Shown here: piece after piece, positions 26,140-35,045 of the stretch | Numbering within the stretch: position 1 is the stretch's first letter | Layout of the letters: each line of letters starts with the position of its first letter | Source: an uncultured Phycisphaerales bacterium | GTDB lineage: Bacteria > Planctomycetota > Phycisphaerae > Tepidisphaerales > Tepidisphaeraceae | Assembly: GCA_903871935.1 (NCBI GenBank) | Contig: CAIQIQ010000082.1 | Span: forward strand, 1-41,715 | Reading direction: 5' to 3' | DNA: 41,715 nt | Translations under genes and position numbers: made by a program | The notes under the pieces: generated by a model | The model's database searches: none | Seen by the model: the letters and a program-made list of their open reading frames with translations, nothing else | What the model was told of the DNA's origin: nothing

Positions 26140-26211
26140 TCTAATTCTTAAAACATTTCGGACACGGCACTTACGTCCTATCACAGACGGTTCTTTCCAT
26201 GGAACAGGCCG

Positions 26212-28869
26212 CTAGCGGAGGTCCTGCTTTAGCTTGCGTAGCAGGTCGAAGGCTTGGATGGGGGTAAGGGCGTCCAAGTCAGCTTCTCGAAGCTGGCGGG
26301 CGAGGGATTGGGCGGGGTCGAGGAAGAGCTGAAGCTGGAGGTCTTCCTCTTCCTTCCGGCGGTTCTTTGGGGCTTTGGCGTTGCCGACGTGGTGGACGGC
26401 CAGCTCAGAGAGAAGCTGTCGGGCGCGATCCAGCACCGGGCGGGGGATGCCGGCAAGGCGGGCAACATGGATGCCATAGCTGCGGTCGGTGCCGCCATCG
26501 ACAATCCGATGCAGGAAGATCACCTGATCCTCCCACTCGCGCACGGCGACGTTCAGGTTCTTCACACCTTTGAACCTCTCGGCAAGCTGCGTCAGCTCGT
26601 GATAGTGGGTTGCGAACAGGGTGTGGCAGCGAATGTTCGCCGCGATGTGCTCGGCCAGCGCCCACGCCAGTGACAGGCCATCCAGCGTGCTGGTTCCCCG
26701 GCCGATCTCATCCAGGATCACCAGGCTGCGGTCGGTAGCGTTGTTGAGAATATTCGCCGTCTCCACCATCTCGACCATGAAAGTGGACTGGCCGGCATGC
26801 AACTCATCGGAAGCGCCGATGCGGGTGAACAGGCGATCAATGATGCCGATGGTGGCGCTCTTGGCTGGCACGTATGAGCCGATCTGCGCCATCAGCGCGA
26901 TCAACGCCACCTGGCGGATATAGGTGCTCTTGCCGGCCATGTTTGGGCCGGTGATCAGGAACAGCGAATCTTCCTGGCCAAAGCGCACATCGTTGGCGAC
27001 AAACTCATTGCCCAACTGCAGATCAAGCACGGGATGCCTGCCGTCAATCACCTCGAAGGTCCGTTCCGTGGTCATCGTTGGCCGGCAGTAACGACGCTCC
27101 TGCGCCAGCGTGGCCAGGCCGCAGAGCACATCCAGCCGCGCCAGCCCATCGGCCAGTTCCTGAAATCCCGCTACGACAGGCAGCAGAGCTTGACGGACCT
27201 GCTCAAAGAGCCGCTGTTCCAGGACAATCGCTCGGTCGCGGGCGTTTAGGGCTTCGCTCTCGAACTCTTTCAACTTCTCCGTGATGTAGCGTTCGGCGTT
27301 TTTCACGGTCTGCTTGCGCGACCAGGCGACGGGAATCTTGTCGCGGTGGGCGTCGGTCACCTCGATGTAGTAGCCGAACACCTTGTTGAAACCGATCTTC
27401 AGGGTCGGGATGCCCGTTTCCTGGATCAGTTCCGCCTGATACTTCGCCAGGAAGCCGGTTGAGTTCTCGGCGATCTCGCGCAGGCGGTCGAGCTCCGCGT
27501 CAAAGCCCCCGGCGATCACGCCACCCTCGCGAAGATGGGGCTCGGGATCAGGCAGAATGGCCGACTCGAGATACGCCGCCTGTTCCGCCGCGAACTCCTT
27601 GAGTGAAAGAAGCTCGGGTGCGATGAGCTGATGCTGCGGAAAGGTGCCCAAGGCGATGAACAGATCCGGCAGGCAGCGCAGGCACTTGGTCAGCGATGCC
27701 ACATCGCGCGGGCTGGCACGATTCACGCACAGGCGGGCGATGATGCGCTCGATATCCACCACGGCCGCCAGCTTCTCAACGAGAGTCGATAACCCCGGCG
27801 GAGAATCGAGCAGGGCGGCAATGGCATCTTGCCGCGCGACGATGTGCTCGATATCGCGCAGCGGAGAGCGCAGCCACTGTCGCAGCAGCCGGCCACCCAT
27901 GGTGCTGCGAGTTCTGTCGATTGCGGAGAGCAGCGAACCTTCCGTAGTGCCGCTGCGGACGGTGCGGTCAATCTCCAGCGAACGCCAGGATGCCGGATCG
28001 ATTGCCAGGTGGGTATCGACGCTGTGGCGTTTGAGCGGGCGAAGGTGTGCCAGGTTGCTCTTCTGCGTCTCTTCCAGATAGGACAGCACCGCGGCGGTCG
28101 CGAAGGTGGCCGGATCATCATCCACAAAACCAAACCCGGCCGCCGTTGTTACACCCCACTGTTTCTGCAGCAGTTCATGGGCGTGATGCGGAGTGAACTG
28201 CCAGCCCGGTCGTGGCGTCAGCGACTTGATGCCAGCGGCCTGGATCTGTTTGGCGACATCGTGCATCTGCCCGGAGGGAAGTTCCGGCACCAGTATCTCG
28301 GCCGGGCGGAGCCGGGCAATCTCATCGAGCACCTGATGTTCTGTGCCCGACATGGCTGTGCATTCGCCCGTTGACAGCTCCACCCAAGCCAAGGCTGCGC
28401 GATACCCTTCATGCTTCATCACATGAAAGGCAACGGCCGCCAGATAGTTATCGGTCCGGCCATCCAGCAGTGGCTCATCGGTGAGCGTGCCGGGCGTCAT
28501 CAGGCGGACGATTTCCCGCCGGATCAGGCCCTTGGCGCTGGCGGGATCTTCCGCCTGTTCGCAGATCGCCACCTTATAGCCGGCCGCGATCATCCGGCGC
28601 AGATAGCCATCGACCGAATGAAAGGGCACCCCCGCCATGGGGATGGCATCCTCAGCATCAATCCCGCCGCGCGAGCGCGAGGTCAGGGCGACGCCCAATA
28701 CCTTGTTCGCTGTCCGCGCGTCATCCCAGAACATCTCATAGAAATCACCCATCCGGAAGAAGAGGATGTAATTGGGGTATTGAGCCTTGAACTGCTGATA
28801 CTGCCGCATGGCCGGCGTCAGGGCGGCCGCTTCAGGAGCCTTGGGCGTTTCGGGGGAATTGCTGCTCAT
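26212..28869 (-). CDS. mutS: DNA mismatch repair protein MutS
   Basis: 885 residues, full length for MutS1. The mismatch-binding FYEMF motif (Phe43, Glu45) follows FFRMGD. The connector, lever and clamp regions are intact, the ATPase has Walker A GPNMAGKST (641-649), Walker B LVILDEIGRGTST (Asp720), and THYHEL. The C-terminal end LTPIQAFDLLRKLKQ is the typical MutS tail. It recognises mispairs and recruits MutL, not present here. Divergently transcribed from the DUF2007-like gene; 85 bases separate the starts. Confidence 0.97.
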   Translation of the reverse strand: MSSNSPETPKAPEAAALTPAMRQYQQFKAQYPNYILFFRMGDFYEMFWDDARTANKVLGVALTSRSRGGIDAEDAIPMAGVPFHSVDGYLRRMIAAGYKVAICEQAEDPASAKGLIRREIVRLMTPGTLTDEPLLDGRTDNYLAAVAFHVMKHEGYRAALAWVELSTGECTAMSGTEHQVLDEIARLRPAEILVPELPSGQMHDVAKQIQAAGIKSLTPRPGWQFTPHHAHELLQKQWGVTTAAGFGFVDDDPATFATAAVLSYLEETQKSNLAHLRPLKRHSVDTHLAIDPASWRSLEIDRTVRSGTTEGSLLSAIDRTRSTMGGRLLRQWLRSPLRDIEHIVARQDAIAALLDSPPGLSTLVEKLAAVVDIERIIARLCVNRASPRDVASLTKCLRCLPDLFIALGTFPQHQLIAPELLSLKEFAAEQAAYLESAILPDPEPHLREGGVIAGGFDAELDRLREIAENSTGFLAKYQAELIQETGIPTLKIGFNKVFGYYIEVTDAHRDKIPVAWSRKQTVKNAERYITEKLKEFESEALNARDRAIVLEQRLFEQVRQALLPVVAGFQELADGLARLDVLCGLATLAQERRYCRPTMTTERTFEVIDGRHPVLDLQLGNEFVANDVRFGQEDSLFLITGPNMAGKSTYIRQVALIALMAQIGSYVPAKSATIGIIDRLFTRIGASDELHAGQSTFMVEMVETANILNNATDRSLVILDEIGRGTSTLDGLSLAWALAEHIAANIRCHTLFATHYHELTQLAERFKGVKNLNVAVREWEDQVIFLHRIVDGGTDRSYGIHVARLAGIPRPVLDRARQLLSELAVHHVGNAKAPKNRRKEEEDLQLQLFLDPAQSLARQLREADLDALTPIQAFDLLRKLKQDLR

Positions 28870-28954
28870 CGTCCGGGAACGAGCGTATGGGCAATCCTCG
28901 CTTGCTTCAAGTGCTGTGCATGAAGCGTTTTTGCGGGCATGGTATGCTCATGCC

Positions 28955-29539
28955 ATGAGTGACGAGCAGTCTGGCAAGCCTGGTGATCGACCCGGCAAGC
29001 TGCGCGGGAAGTGGGTAACGGTGCGCACCTTCAGCACCGCCGAAGCAGCGCATCTGGTAAAACTGCGGCTCGACCGCGCCGGCATCCCCTGCTATATCGA
29101 CAACGAGAACACCGGCTCAGGCCTCTGGCATGTCCGGCCGGCCATCGGCGTGCGTGTACCAGCACCGTTCGAGCAGCAGGCAAAAGAGGTGCTGGAATCC
29201 GGTGGCCGGCCCGCCGATGAGGATGTGGATGAAGACGACGATGAGGAGCAGGTGCGCCTGGATGAATTCGCCGACGAAACGGATGAGGAGCAGGCACTTG
29301 ACGAGTCAGATAGTGATGTATCAGCTCAGGCATGCCCCGCATGCCACAGTGGCGACATCGCCCGTTTTTCATGGGTTCGGCGGATAGGGCAAGCGTTTCT
29401 GGTGCTGTGTCTGAGCGCGCTGTGGATCTACCATCCGGCGCTGCTGGCCCTGTCGGTCGGAGGCGCCATCTACCTGCTGATCACCAAGCCCGACTACCGC
29501 TGCCTGCAGTGCGGGAAACGGTGGATAGCAGGAAGGTAA
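28955..29539 (+). CDS. DUF2007-like protein with acidic linker, membrane segment and zinc-ribbon cysteines
   Basis: 194 residues. The N-terminal domain VRTFSTAEAAHLVKLRLDRAGIPCYIDNEN ... VPAPFEQQAKEVLE matches the DUF2007 family (putative signal-transducing, small alpha/beta domain). An acidic low-complexity stretch follows (DEDVDEDDDEEQ...). The C-terminal third has CPACHSGD and CLQCGKRW, four cysteines forming a zinc ribbon split by one or two membrane segments (GQAFLVLCLSALWIYHPALLALSVGGAIYLLI). The start at 28955 is chosen because earlier in-frame codons overlap the mutS start. Role unknown. A small inverted repeat GGCATG/CATGCC (28936-28954) lies directly before the ATG. Confidence 0.75.
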   Translation: MSDEQSGKPGDRPGKLRGKWVTVRTFSTAEAAHLVKLRLDRAGIPCYIDNENTGSGLWHVRPAIGVRVPAPFEQQAKEVLESGGRPADEDVDEDDDEEQVRLDEFADETDEEQALDESDSDVSAQACPACHSGDIARFSWVRRIGQAFLVLCLSALWIYHPALLALSVGGAIYLLITKPDYRCLQCGKRWIAGR

Positions 29540-29612
29540 GCTAACCATTCCCCTTTCCCGGTGTCTTCCGCTATCATCCGAGCCTTTGTCGGCAACTTAC
29601 CAAGCAGAGGCC

Positions 29613-31127
29613 ATGCAGCAGGAAAATACCAGCTCTTACGAACAGGAACGTCGCCAGAAGGCACAGAAGCTCCGCGAAATGGGCATTGACCCGTTTGGCG
29701 GCCGCACCGAAGGTGTAACCGCGATCGATCAGGTCCGCGCCCTGCATAAATCCGAGTTTGGCCAGGATGGCGGACCGGTCGTAAAGGTGGCCGGGCGCAT
29801 CATGCTGCTCCGCGATATGGGCAAGCTGGCGTTCCTGCGCCTACGCGATGCCTCCGGTGATATCCAGGTGGCCGTTGATAAGCGGCGGCTGGACGAAACG
29901 TCATGGAACGTCCGCGGCCTCCTGGACTTGGCCGACCAGATCGTGGCCGAGGGCAAGCTCGGAACCACCAAGACCGGCGAGATCACCATCTGGGCGACGA
30001 AGGTGACGATGGCGAGCAAGGCTCTGCTGCCGCCGCCAGCCAAGTGGGAAGGCCTGACCGATGTCGAGGCCCGCTATCGCCAGCGCTATGTGGACCTCTG
30101 GGCGAATCCCGAGGTGATGAAACTGGCCAAGTTGCGCATCCGCATTGTGGAAGAAGTGCGGGCGTTCATGCGGGGCAGAGGGTTCGTCGAGGTGGAGACC
30201 CCGATGATGCAATCCCAGGCGGGCGGGGCGGCCGCCCGGCCGTTTAAGACCCATCACAATGCCCTCGACATGGATATGTTCCTGCGCATCGCCCCGGAAC
30301 TCTATCTCAAGCGCCTGCTTGTCGGGGGAATGCCAAAGGTCTTTGAACTCAACCGCAATTTCCGCAATGAAGGCATCAGCCCGCGTCACAATCCCGAGTT
30401 CACCATGCTTGAGGCGTATGAGGCCTATGGCAATTTTGAAACCATGGCCGAGATGGTTGAGAGCATGATCTGCCATGTCGCCCAGAAGGTGTTCGGGACG
30501 TTGCGGATCGAGCACAAGAACGCGGCCTGCGAGGTCACTAAGACAATCAACCTCGAAGGCGACGCGAGCAAGCCCACCGGCCAGCGCTGGCGTCGGGTTC
30601 GCATGGACGAGATCGTCGCCGAGCGCACGGGCTGGAAGTTCGATGGACAGCCGCTGTCGGCGGAGTTGATCGAGGGCTTGCGCAAGGCGAATCCGGGCAA
30701 GGATCTCAAGCTCAATGGATCGCCGGCCGAACAGCTCACCGAAACCTACGAAAAGCTGATCGAGCCGACCCTGATCGACCCGTGCTTCGTCACTCACGTG
30801 CCTTCTGTGGTCATCCCCCTGGCGAGGGAGAACAAGGACAATCCGTTCTTCGCCGATGTCTATGAACTGGCGATCAACGGCCAGGAAATCAGCCCCGGCT
30901 ACACCGAACTGAACGATCCCGATGTGCAGGCGAAGCATTTCCAGCACCAGGTGGGCGACAAGGAAGAGCAGCAGAAGACCGATGATGATTTCCTCACCGC
31001 GCTTAAGTACGGCATGCCGCCGGCTGGCGGCATGGGAATGGGAGTTGACCGGCTGATCATGATGCTCACCGGAGCGGAGTCGATTCGGGACATTATTCTG
31101 TTTCCGCTGATGAGACCCCAGGAGTAG
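29613..31127 (+). CDS. lysS: Lysyl-tRNA synthetase, class II
   Basis: 504 residues from ATG 29613 (an upstream in-frame TTG at 29586 is less likely). The N-terminal OB fold (VAGRIMLLRDMGKLAFLRLRDASGDIQV) binds the anticodon. The catalytic domain has motif 2 FRNEGISPRHNPEFT and motif 3 GMGMGVDRLIMML, and the protein ends normally at LFPLMRPQE. It charges tRNA-Lys. The stop codon TAG (31125-31127) forms the outer three bases of the inverted-repeat element that follows, so the element supplies the stop. AGAGG lies three bases before the ATG. Confidence 0.97.
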   Translation: MQQENTSSYEQERRQKAQKLREMGIDPFGGRTEGVTAIDQVRALHKSEFGQDGGPVVKVAGRIMLLRDMGKLAFLRLRDASGDIQVAVDKRRLDETSWNVRGLLDLADQIVAEGKLGTTKTGEITIWATKVTMASKALLPPPAKWEGLTDVEARYRQRYVDLWANPEVMKLAKLRIRIVEEVRAFMRGRGFVEVETPMMQSQAGGAAARPFKTHHNALDMDMFLRIAPELYLKRLLVGGMPKVFELNRNFRNEGISPRHNPEFTMLEAYEAYGNFETMAEMVESMICHVAQKVFGTLRIEHKNAACEVTKTINLEGDASKPTGQRWRRVRMDEIVAERTGWKFDGQPLSAELIEGLRKANPGKDLKLNGSPAEQLTETYEKLIEPTLIDPCFVTHVPSVVIPLARENKDNPFFADVYELAINGQEISPGYTELNDPDVQAKHFQHQVGDKEEQQKTDDDFLTALKYGMPPAGGMGMGVDRLIMMLTGAESIRDIILFPLMRPQE

Positions 31128-31153
31128 TGATTATTGATTATTCCGTAACAGCC
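31125..31153. repeat. Left arm of 29-bp inverted repeat
   Basis: Perfectly complementary to 31576-31604. It includes the lysS stop codon and ends three bases before the gene's ATG at 31157. Confidence 0.9.
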
Positions 31154-31156
31154 GCC

Positions 31157-31591
31157 ATGACATTTGAGGAATGGGAACAAACCGTGCCGGAATGCATTCG
31201 CTTGGACTCCTTGTGGCGGATGCGCGTTTACCGTTTGGGGTTGTTTCTTTCGGATCTGGCTGTGGCCGATGCCGCGAGACTGCTGCGGACCCCGGCGGTG
31301 CGCGGGAGGGTGGACCAGTTGGTTCGCGCATCCGGCAACATCAGTTCCAGCATTGCGGAGGGATATTCGCGAGGTACAGGTAAGGCGAGGGCGACGTTCT
31401 ACGAATATTCGCTGGGCTCTGCCCGAGAGACTCGTGACTGGTACTACAAGTGCGGCAAGGGACTAACCACGGAAGTTCGCGACCACAGACTTCTGATTGC
31501 CACGGAAGTCGTCAAGTTGCTGATCTCAATGATCGCTAGCGAGCGGAGAACCAATCAACGTCTCACGGCACGGCTGGCTGTTACGGAATAA
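31157..31591 (+). CDS. Four-helix-bundle protein, 23S rRNA intervening-sequence (S23) family
   Basis: 144 residues from ATG 31157; GTG 31127 inside the left repeat arm would add ten residues. The core SISEGYSRG-type motif, here SSSIAEGYSRGTGKARATFYEYSLGSARETRDW, is diagnostic of the S23/TIGR02436 family, a four-helix bundle related to the Avd protein of diversity-generating retroelements. Its molecular role is unsettled; RNA binding has been proposed. The stop codon TAA lies in the right repeat arm, so the whole frame is enclosed by the inverted repeat. No ribosome-binding site is seen before the ATG, and the adjoining stem could limit translation. Confidence 0.85.
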   Translation: MTFEEWEQTVPECIRLDSLWRMRVYRLGLFLSDLAVADAARLLRTPAVRGRVDQLVRASGNISSSIAEGYSRGTGKARATFYEYSLGSARETRDWYYKCGKGLTTEVRDHRLLIATEVVKLLISMIASERRTNQRLTARLAVTE

Positions 31592-31604
31592 TCAATAATC
31601 ACTA
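31576..31604. repeat. Right arm of 29-bp inverted repeat
   Basis: Perfectly complementary to 31125-31153. It contains the stop codon of the four-helix-bundle gene and ends six bases before the ATG of the ABC permease. Confidence 0.9.
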
Positions 31605-31610
31605 TCATTC

Positions 31611-33119
31611 ATGTATAAGTTACATCTCATCCTCAAGTATCTCCGCAAGCGCCGCATTGCCTGGGTCTCGCTCATCGCGGTTACGCTTTGTACCGCCATG
31701 GTGCTGGTCGTCATCAGCGTCATGGGCGGCTGGCTGCGGATGTTTGAAGAAAAGTTCCACGGGCTCTCCGGCGACATCATGATCACCACATCGCTGCGGG
31801 GGTTTTCCCATTACCAGGAGATGGTCGACCAGATCGAAAAGCTGCCCGAAGTGGTGGCCGCCGCCCCCGTCATTGAAGCGTACGGCCTGCTGGATATCGG
31901 ACGCCAGAAACGCGATGGGGTTCAGGTGATCGGTTACCCCATCGACAAGATCGGGAAGATCAACAAGTTTATCGACTCGCTCTACTTCCAGCACCAGCAG
32001 TATGTCGAAGCAGCGAACCAGCCGGGCGCCAGCTCCGTCCAGAAAGCCGAACTGCTCAAGCAGGCCCGGGATGCCGCCGCTCACGCCTCGTTCTCGTTCA
32101 GCCCGCTGGATGCAGCTACTCGCGCTGACCTGGCAAAACGGCAACAGCGCAATAACTGGCCCGGGATGATTGTCGGATCGGGCGTTCTGGAAATCCGCAA
32201 GGACCGCAATGGCGATACCGTCGGCCGGGAGCTGTTCAAATACGAAATGCCCGCAACTTTGGTCCTTTTCAACAGCCAGGCGAAGAACCTTAGCGACCCA
32301 TCCGAGATCACTCGAAGGGCCTACTGGATCGCTGATGACAGCCATACCGGCGTCTATCAGTACGACGGCCAGGCGATCTACATTCCCTTCGACATTGCGC
32401 AGCAGGACATGGGGATGGCAGCCCAGCAGGTGACAACCGCCGACAACCGGCAACTGACGCAGCCGGCCCGCACACACCAGATTCACGTAAAGCTCAAAGC
32501 CGGCGTCGAGCCGCTGGCCGCCAAAGACAAGATCCGCGAGATCGTTGACAACGTCATGCAGGAAGCCCGCCGCAAGGATGAAGCGCTCGCAGCGCCGCTA
32601 TCCTGGACGGACATCGTGCCCAAAGTCGAGACTTGGCGCGAGAACAAGGCCATGTGGATCGCCGCTGTGGAACACGAGAAGATCCTCGTCGTCTTCCTCT
32701 TCTCGATGATCAGTGTCGTTGCCGTCTTCCTGATCTTTTGCATCTTTTACATGATCGTCGTGGAGAAGACGCGCGATATCGGGATCATCAAGAGCGTGGG
32801 CGCCACCGCCACCGGCGTGGCCGGCATCTTCCTGGGCTACGGGGCGGCCATCGGCATCGTGGGTGGCGGCCTGGGCTTCTTCGCCGGGTTCATCATCGTC
32901 AGCTATATCAACGAGATCCACACCGCCCTGGGCAGATGGATGGGCATCCAGATCTGGAACCCGGAGGTTTACGTGTTTGATCGAATCCCCAGCCAGATCG
33001 ACCCCACCGAAGCCTCAATCATTGTGGGCGTTGCCATCCTCTCCTCGATCGCCGGCGCCATTGTTCCCGCGATCCGCGCAGCCCGGATGAATCCGGTAGA
33101 GGCGGTGCGATATGAGTAA
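31611..33119 (+). CDS. ABC transporter permease, LolC/LolE-like (FtsX/MacB family)
   Basis: 502 residues. An N-terminal membrane helix (VSLIAVTLCTAMVLVVISVMGGW) is followed by a large periplasmic domain and three C-terminal helices (about 365-500) ending in the FtsX motif IRAARMNPVEAVRYE. The N-terminal WVSLIAVTL...VISVMGGW pattern is LolC/E-like. With the ATPase downstream it should extract lipoproteins from the inner membrane for outer-membrane sorting. Only one permease gene is present, so the transporter may be a homodimer or use a second permease elsewhere. Its reading frame ends eight bases into the ATPase gene. No Shine-Dalgarno sequence is evident. Confidence 0.88.
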   Translation: MYKLHLILKYLRKRRIAWVSLIAVTLCTAMVLVVISVMGGWLRMFEEKFHGLSGDIMITTSLRGFSHYQEMVDQIEKLPEVVAAAPVIEAYGLLDIGRQKRDGVQVIGYPIDKIGKINKFIDSLYFQHQQYVEAANQPGASSVQKAELLKQARDAAAHASFSFSPLDAATRADLAKRQQRNNWPGMIVGSGVLEIRKDRNGDTVGRELFKYEMPATLVLFNSQAKNLSDPSEITRRAYWIADDSHTGVYQYDGQAIYIPFDIAQQDMGMAAQQVTTADNRQLTQPARTHQIHVKLKAGVEPLAAKDKIREIVDNVMQEARRKDEALAAPLSWTDIVPKVETWRENKAMWIAAVEHEKILVVFLFSMISVVAVFLIFCIFYMIVVEKTRDIGIIKSVGATATGVAGIFLGYGAAIGIVGGGLGFFAGFIIVSYINEIHTALGRWMGIQIWNPEVYVFDRIPSQIDPTEASIIVGVAILSSIAGAIVPAIRAARMNPVEAVRYE

Positions 33120-33813
33120 TCAGACCATCCTTACCGCCGCCAACGTGACCAAGACCTTTCGCATGGGCGAGAGCGTCATCGAGGTGCTTAAAGGGGTTGA
33201 TCTCTCTCTCAACGCCGGCGAGTTCCTCGCCATCGAAGGGCGTTCCGGCTCCGGCAAGAGCACGCTGCTGCATATCCTCAGCGCTCTGGACGAATGCAAC
33301 TCTGGCTCCATCCACTACGACGGCCGCGACATCGCCGGCATGTCGCCCAAAGGCAGATGCGAGCTTCGCAACGCGCAGTTTGGTTTTGTCTTCCAGTTCT
33401 ACTACCTCCTGCCCGAACTGAATGTGCTGGAGAACACCCTCCTGCCGGCCATGGTGCAGCACTCGGTGCTCTCCTTCCGCCGCAATAGTGGCGCACTGCG
33501 AAAACGCGCCATCGACGTGCTGACCGAACTGGGCATGGAACACCGCCTGAAGCACAAGCCGCAACAGCTTTCCGGCGGCGAGCGCCAGCGCGTGGCGATT
33601 GCCCGTGCCCTGATGAATTCGCCCAAGGTGCTCTTCGCCGATGAGCCCACCGGCAATCTCGATATCGAGACCGGCCGGCAGATCATGCACGTTCTGGAGA
33701 TGCTCCACGACAAAGGACAGACCATCGTCATGGTTACCCACGATCGCACCATCGCCAGACAAACCGACCGCGTCGTGGTGCTCGCCGAAGGCCGACTCCG
33801 CGAAGTGCATTGA
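33112..33813 (+). CDS. ABC transporter ATPase, LolD-like
   Basis: 233 residues. Walker A GRSGSGKST (43-51), Q-loop near 95, signature LSGGERQRVAIARAL (from about 153) and Walker B VLFADEP with DEPTGNLD, as in LolD/MacB-type ATPases. It overlaps the permease gene by eight bases, so the two are translationally coupled and form one transporter. Probably drives lipoprotein release at the inner membrane. Confidence 0.94.
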   Translation: MSNQTILTAANVTKTFRMGESVIEVLKGVDLSLNAGEFLAIEGRSGSGKSTLLHILSALDECNSGSIHYDGRDIAGMSPKGRCELRNAQFGFVFQFYYLLPELNVLENTLLPAMVQHSVLSFRRNSGALRKRAIDVLTELGMEHRLKHKPQQLSGGERQRVAIARALMNSPKVLFADEPTGNLDIETGRQIMHVLEMLHDKGQTIVMVTHDRTIARQTDRVVVLAEGRLREVH

Positions 33814-33884
33814 CCTTTGCCCGAAGTGTTCATTCGCCCATATCCCGACTAATCTATGCGCCCTGATCATCGCAGGAGGCCGTT

Positions 33885-34988
33885 TTGACCTTACAGACAA
33901 TAGAGAACTTCGACCTGGTTAAGAAACGGATGGACGCCTGGTGGCATCACGACCTGATCGATCGCGTCGCCGTCATGGTCACCGCTCCCCGGGCCACACC
34001 TCTTGCCATGGCGCAGGAACTGCCCAAACCGGCAACCATCACCGAGGAATGGACGAACCCCGAGTACTATGCCTACAAGATCCGCAAGTGGGCCAGCCAG
34101 ACCTACTTCGGCGGTGATATGTTTCCCACTTTCCCGGCTTATCTCGGGCCCGGGCAACTGGCCGGCTTTCTCGGCTGCCCGCCTACCTACGCCGAAGATA
34201 CGGTCTGGTATCACGCGATCCTGAAAGACATCAATACATTTCGCCCATACCGGTTTGATCCGAATCATCCGCATTACCAGCTAACCAAATCCCTGCTGCG
34301 TCTGGCGTTGTCGAAGCATCAGGATTGGCTGGTACCCACCACCGCCGATCTGGGTGGGCCTATGGATGTGGCCCAGGCGGTCCGAGGGAGCGATCTTCTT
34401 CTTGATGTAATGGATGCACCGGAAAAGGTGCATCAGCTCCTCCGCAACCTGCAGGAAATCTGGTTCGCGTGCTTTGACGATCTGAAGAAAGAGATGGATG
34501 GGAAGATGGACGGCTTCTGCACCACCTTCAATCTCTGGTGCGAGAAAGACTACTATCCCCTCCAATGCGACTTCTCCGCGATGATCTCGCCGGCCATGTA
34601 CGGCGAGTTTGTCCTGCCCTATGTGGCCGAGCAGGTGGATCGGCTGACCTACTCTCTCTATCACCTGGACGGGCCCGAGGCCATCCCGCACCTGGACATG
34701 ATCCTTCGCCTGAAAAAGCTACACGCAATTCAATGGGTGCCCGGCGCGGGCAAGCCTCAATCCGATGATCCGGTATGGATCCCGCTGTACAAGAAAATCC
34801 AGGCCGCCGGCAAATCGTTGGCTCTCTGGGATGCAAAGAAGGGCAACGTCCAGCAGATCATCCGCGAGCTCAAGCCCGAGGGCTTGCTCATCCATATCGC
34901 GCCAGACCAGTTCACCAGCGAAGCCGAAGCCCGCGACTTTGTAGAGCAGGTGGAGAAATGGACCACCAGTCGCTTGCGCAGGCAATGA
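33885..34988 (+). CDS. Uroporphyrinogen decarboxylase-like protein, second copy
   Basis: 367 residues from TTG 33885, with AGGAGG five bases upstream. It fits the URO-D superfamily fold: YVAEQVDRLTYSLYHLDGPEAIPHLDMIL followed by AIQWVPGAGKP and ALWDAKKGN. The methyltransferase zinc motif HxCG is HLDG here, with Asp in place of Cys, so methylcorrinoid chemistry is unlikely. It is a distant relative of the protein at 2933-4081, which has HCHG. The partner genes downstream (Gfo/Idh/MocA oxidoreductase, cupin) suggest a sugar-related role. The substrate is unknown. Confidence 0.78.
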   Translation: MTLQTIENFDLVKKRMDAWWHHDLIDRVAVMVTAPRATPLAMAQELPKPATITEEWTNPEYYAYKIRKWASQTYFGGDMFPTFPAYLGPGQLAGFLGCPPTYAEDTVWYHAILKDINTFRPYRFDPNHPHYQLTKSLLRLALSKHQDWLVPTTADLGGPMDVAQAVRGSDLLLDVMDAPEKVHQLLRNLQEIWFACFDDLKKEMDGKMDGFCTTFNLWCEKDYYPLQCDFSAMISPAMYGEFVLPYVAEQVDRLTYSLYHLDGPEAIPHLDMILRLKKLHAIQWVPGAGKPQSDDPVWIPLYKKIQAAGKSLALWDAKKGNVQQIIRELKPEGLLIHIAPDQFTSEAEARDFVEQVEKWTTSRLRRQ

Positions 34989-35045
34989 GAGACGCACGCC
35001 TGGGATCTCTTGCCTCGTCCCGGCGGTGCCATAGGATGGCCGGGC

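Larger units (their letters stand above)
31125..31604. mobile_element. IVS-like element: 29-bp perfect inverted repeats around a four-helix-bundle gene
   Basis: Bases 31125-31153 and 31576-31604 are perfect inverted complements, 29 bases each (outer end TAGTGATTATTGATTATT, inner end GTAACAGCC); the next base on each side does not match. The 480-base unit contains only the four-helix-bundle gene. The family protein is the one encoded in intervening sequences within 23S rRNA of Leptospira and Coxiella, which are also bounded by inverted repeats and removed by RNase III. Here the unit lies between lysS and an ABC permease gene. No flanking target duplication is visible. In RNA it would form a 29-bp stem with the gene in the loop. 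Confidence 0.75.
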
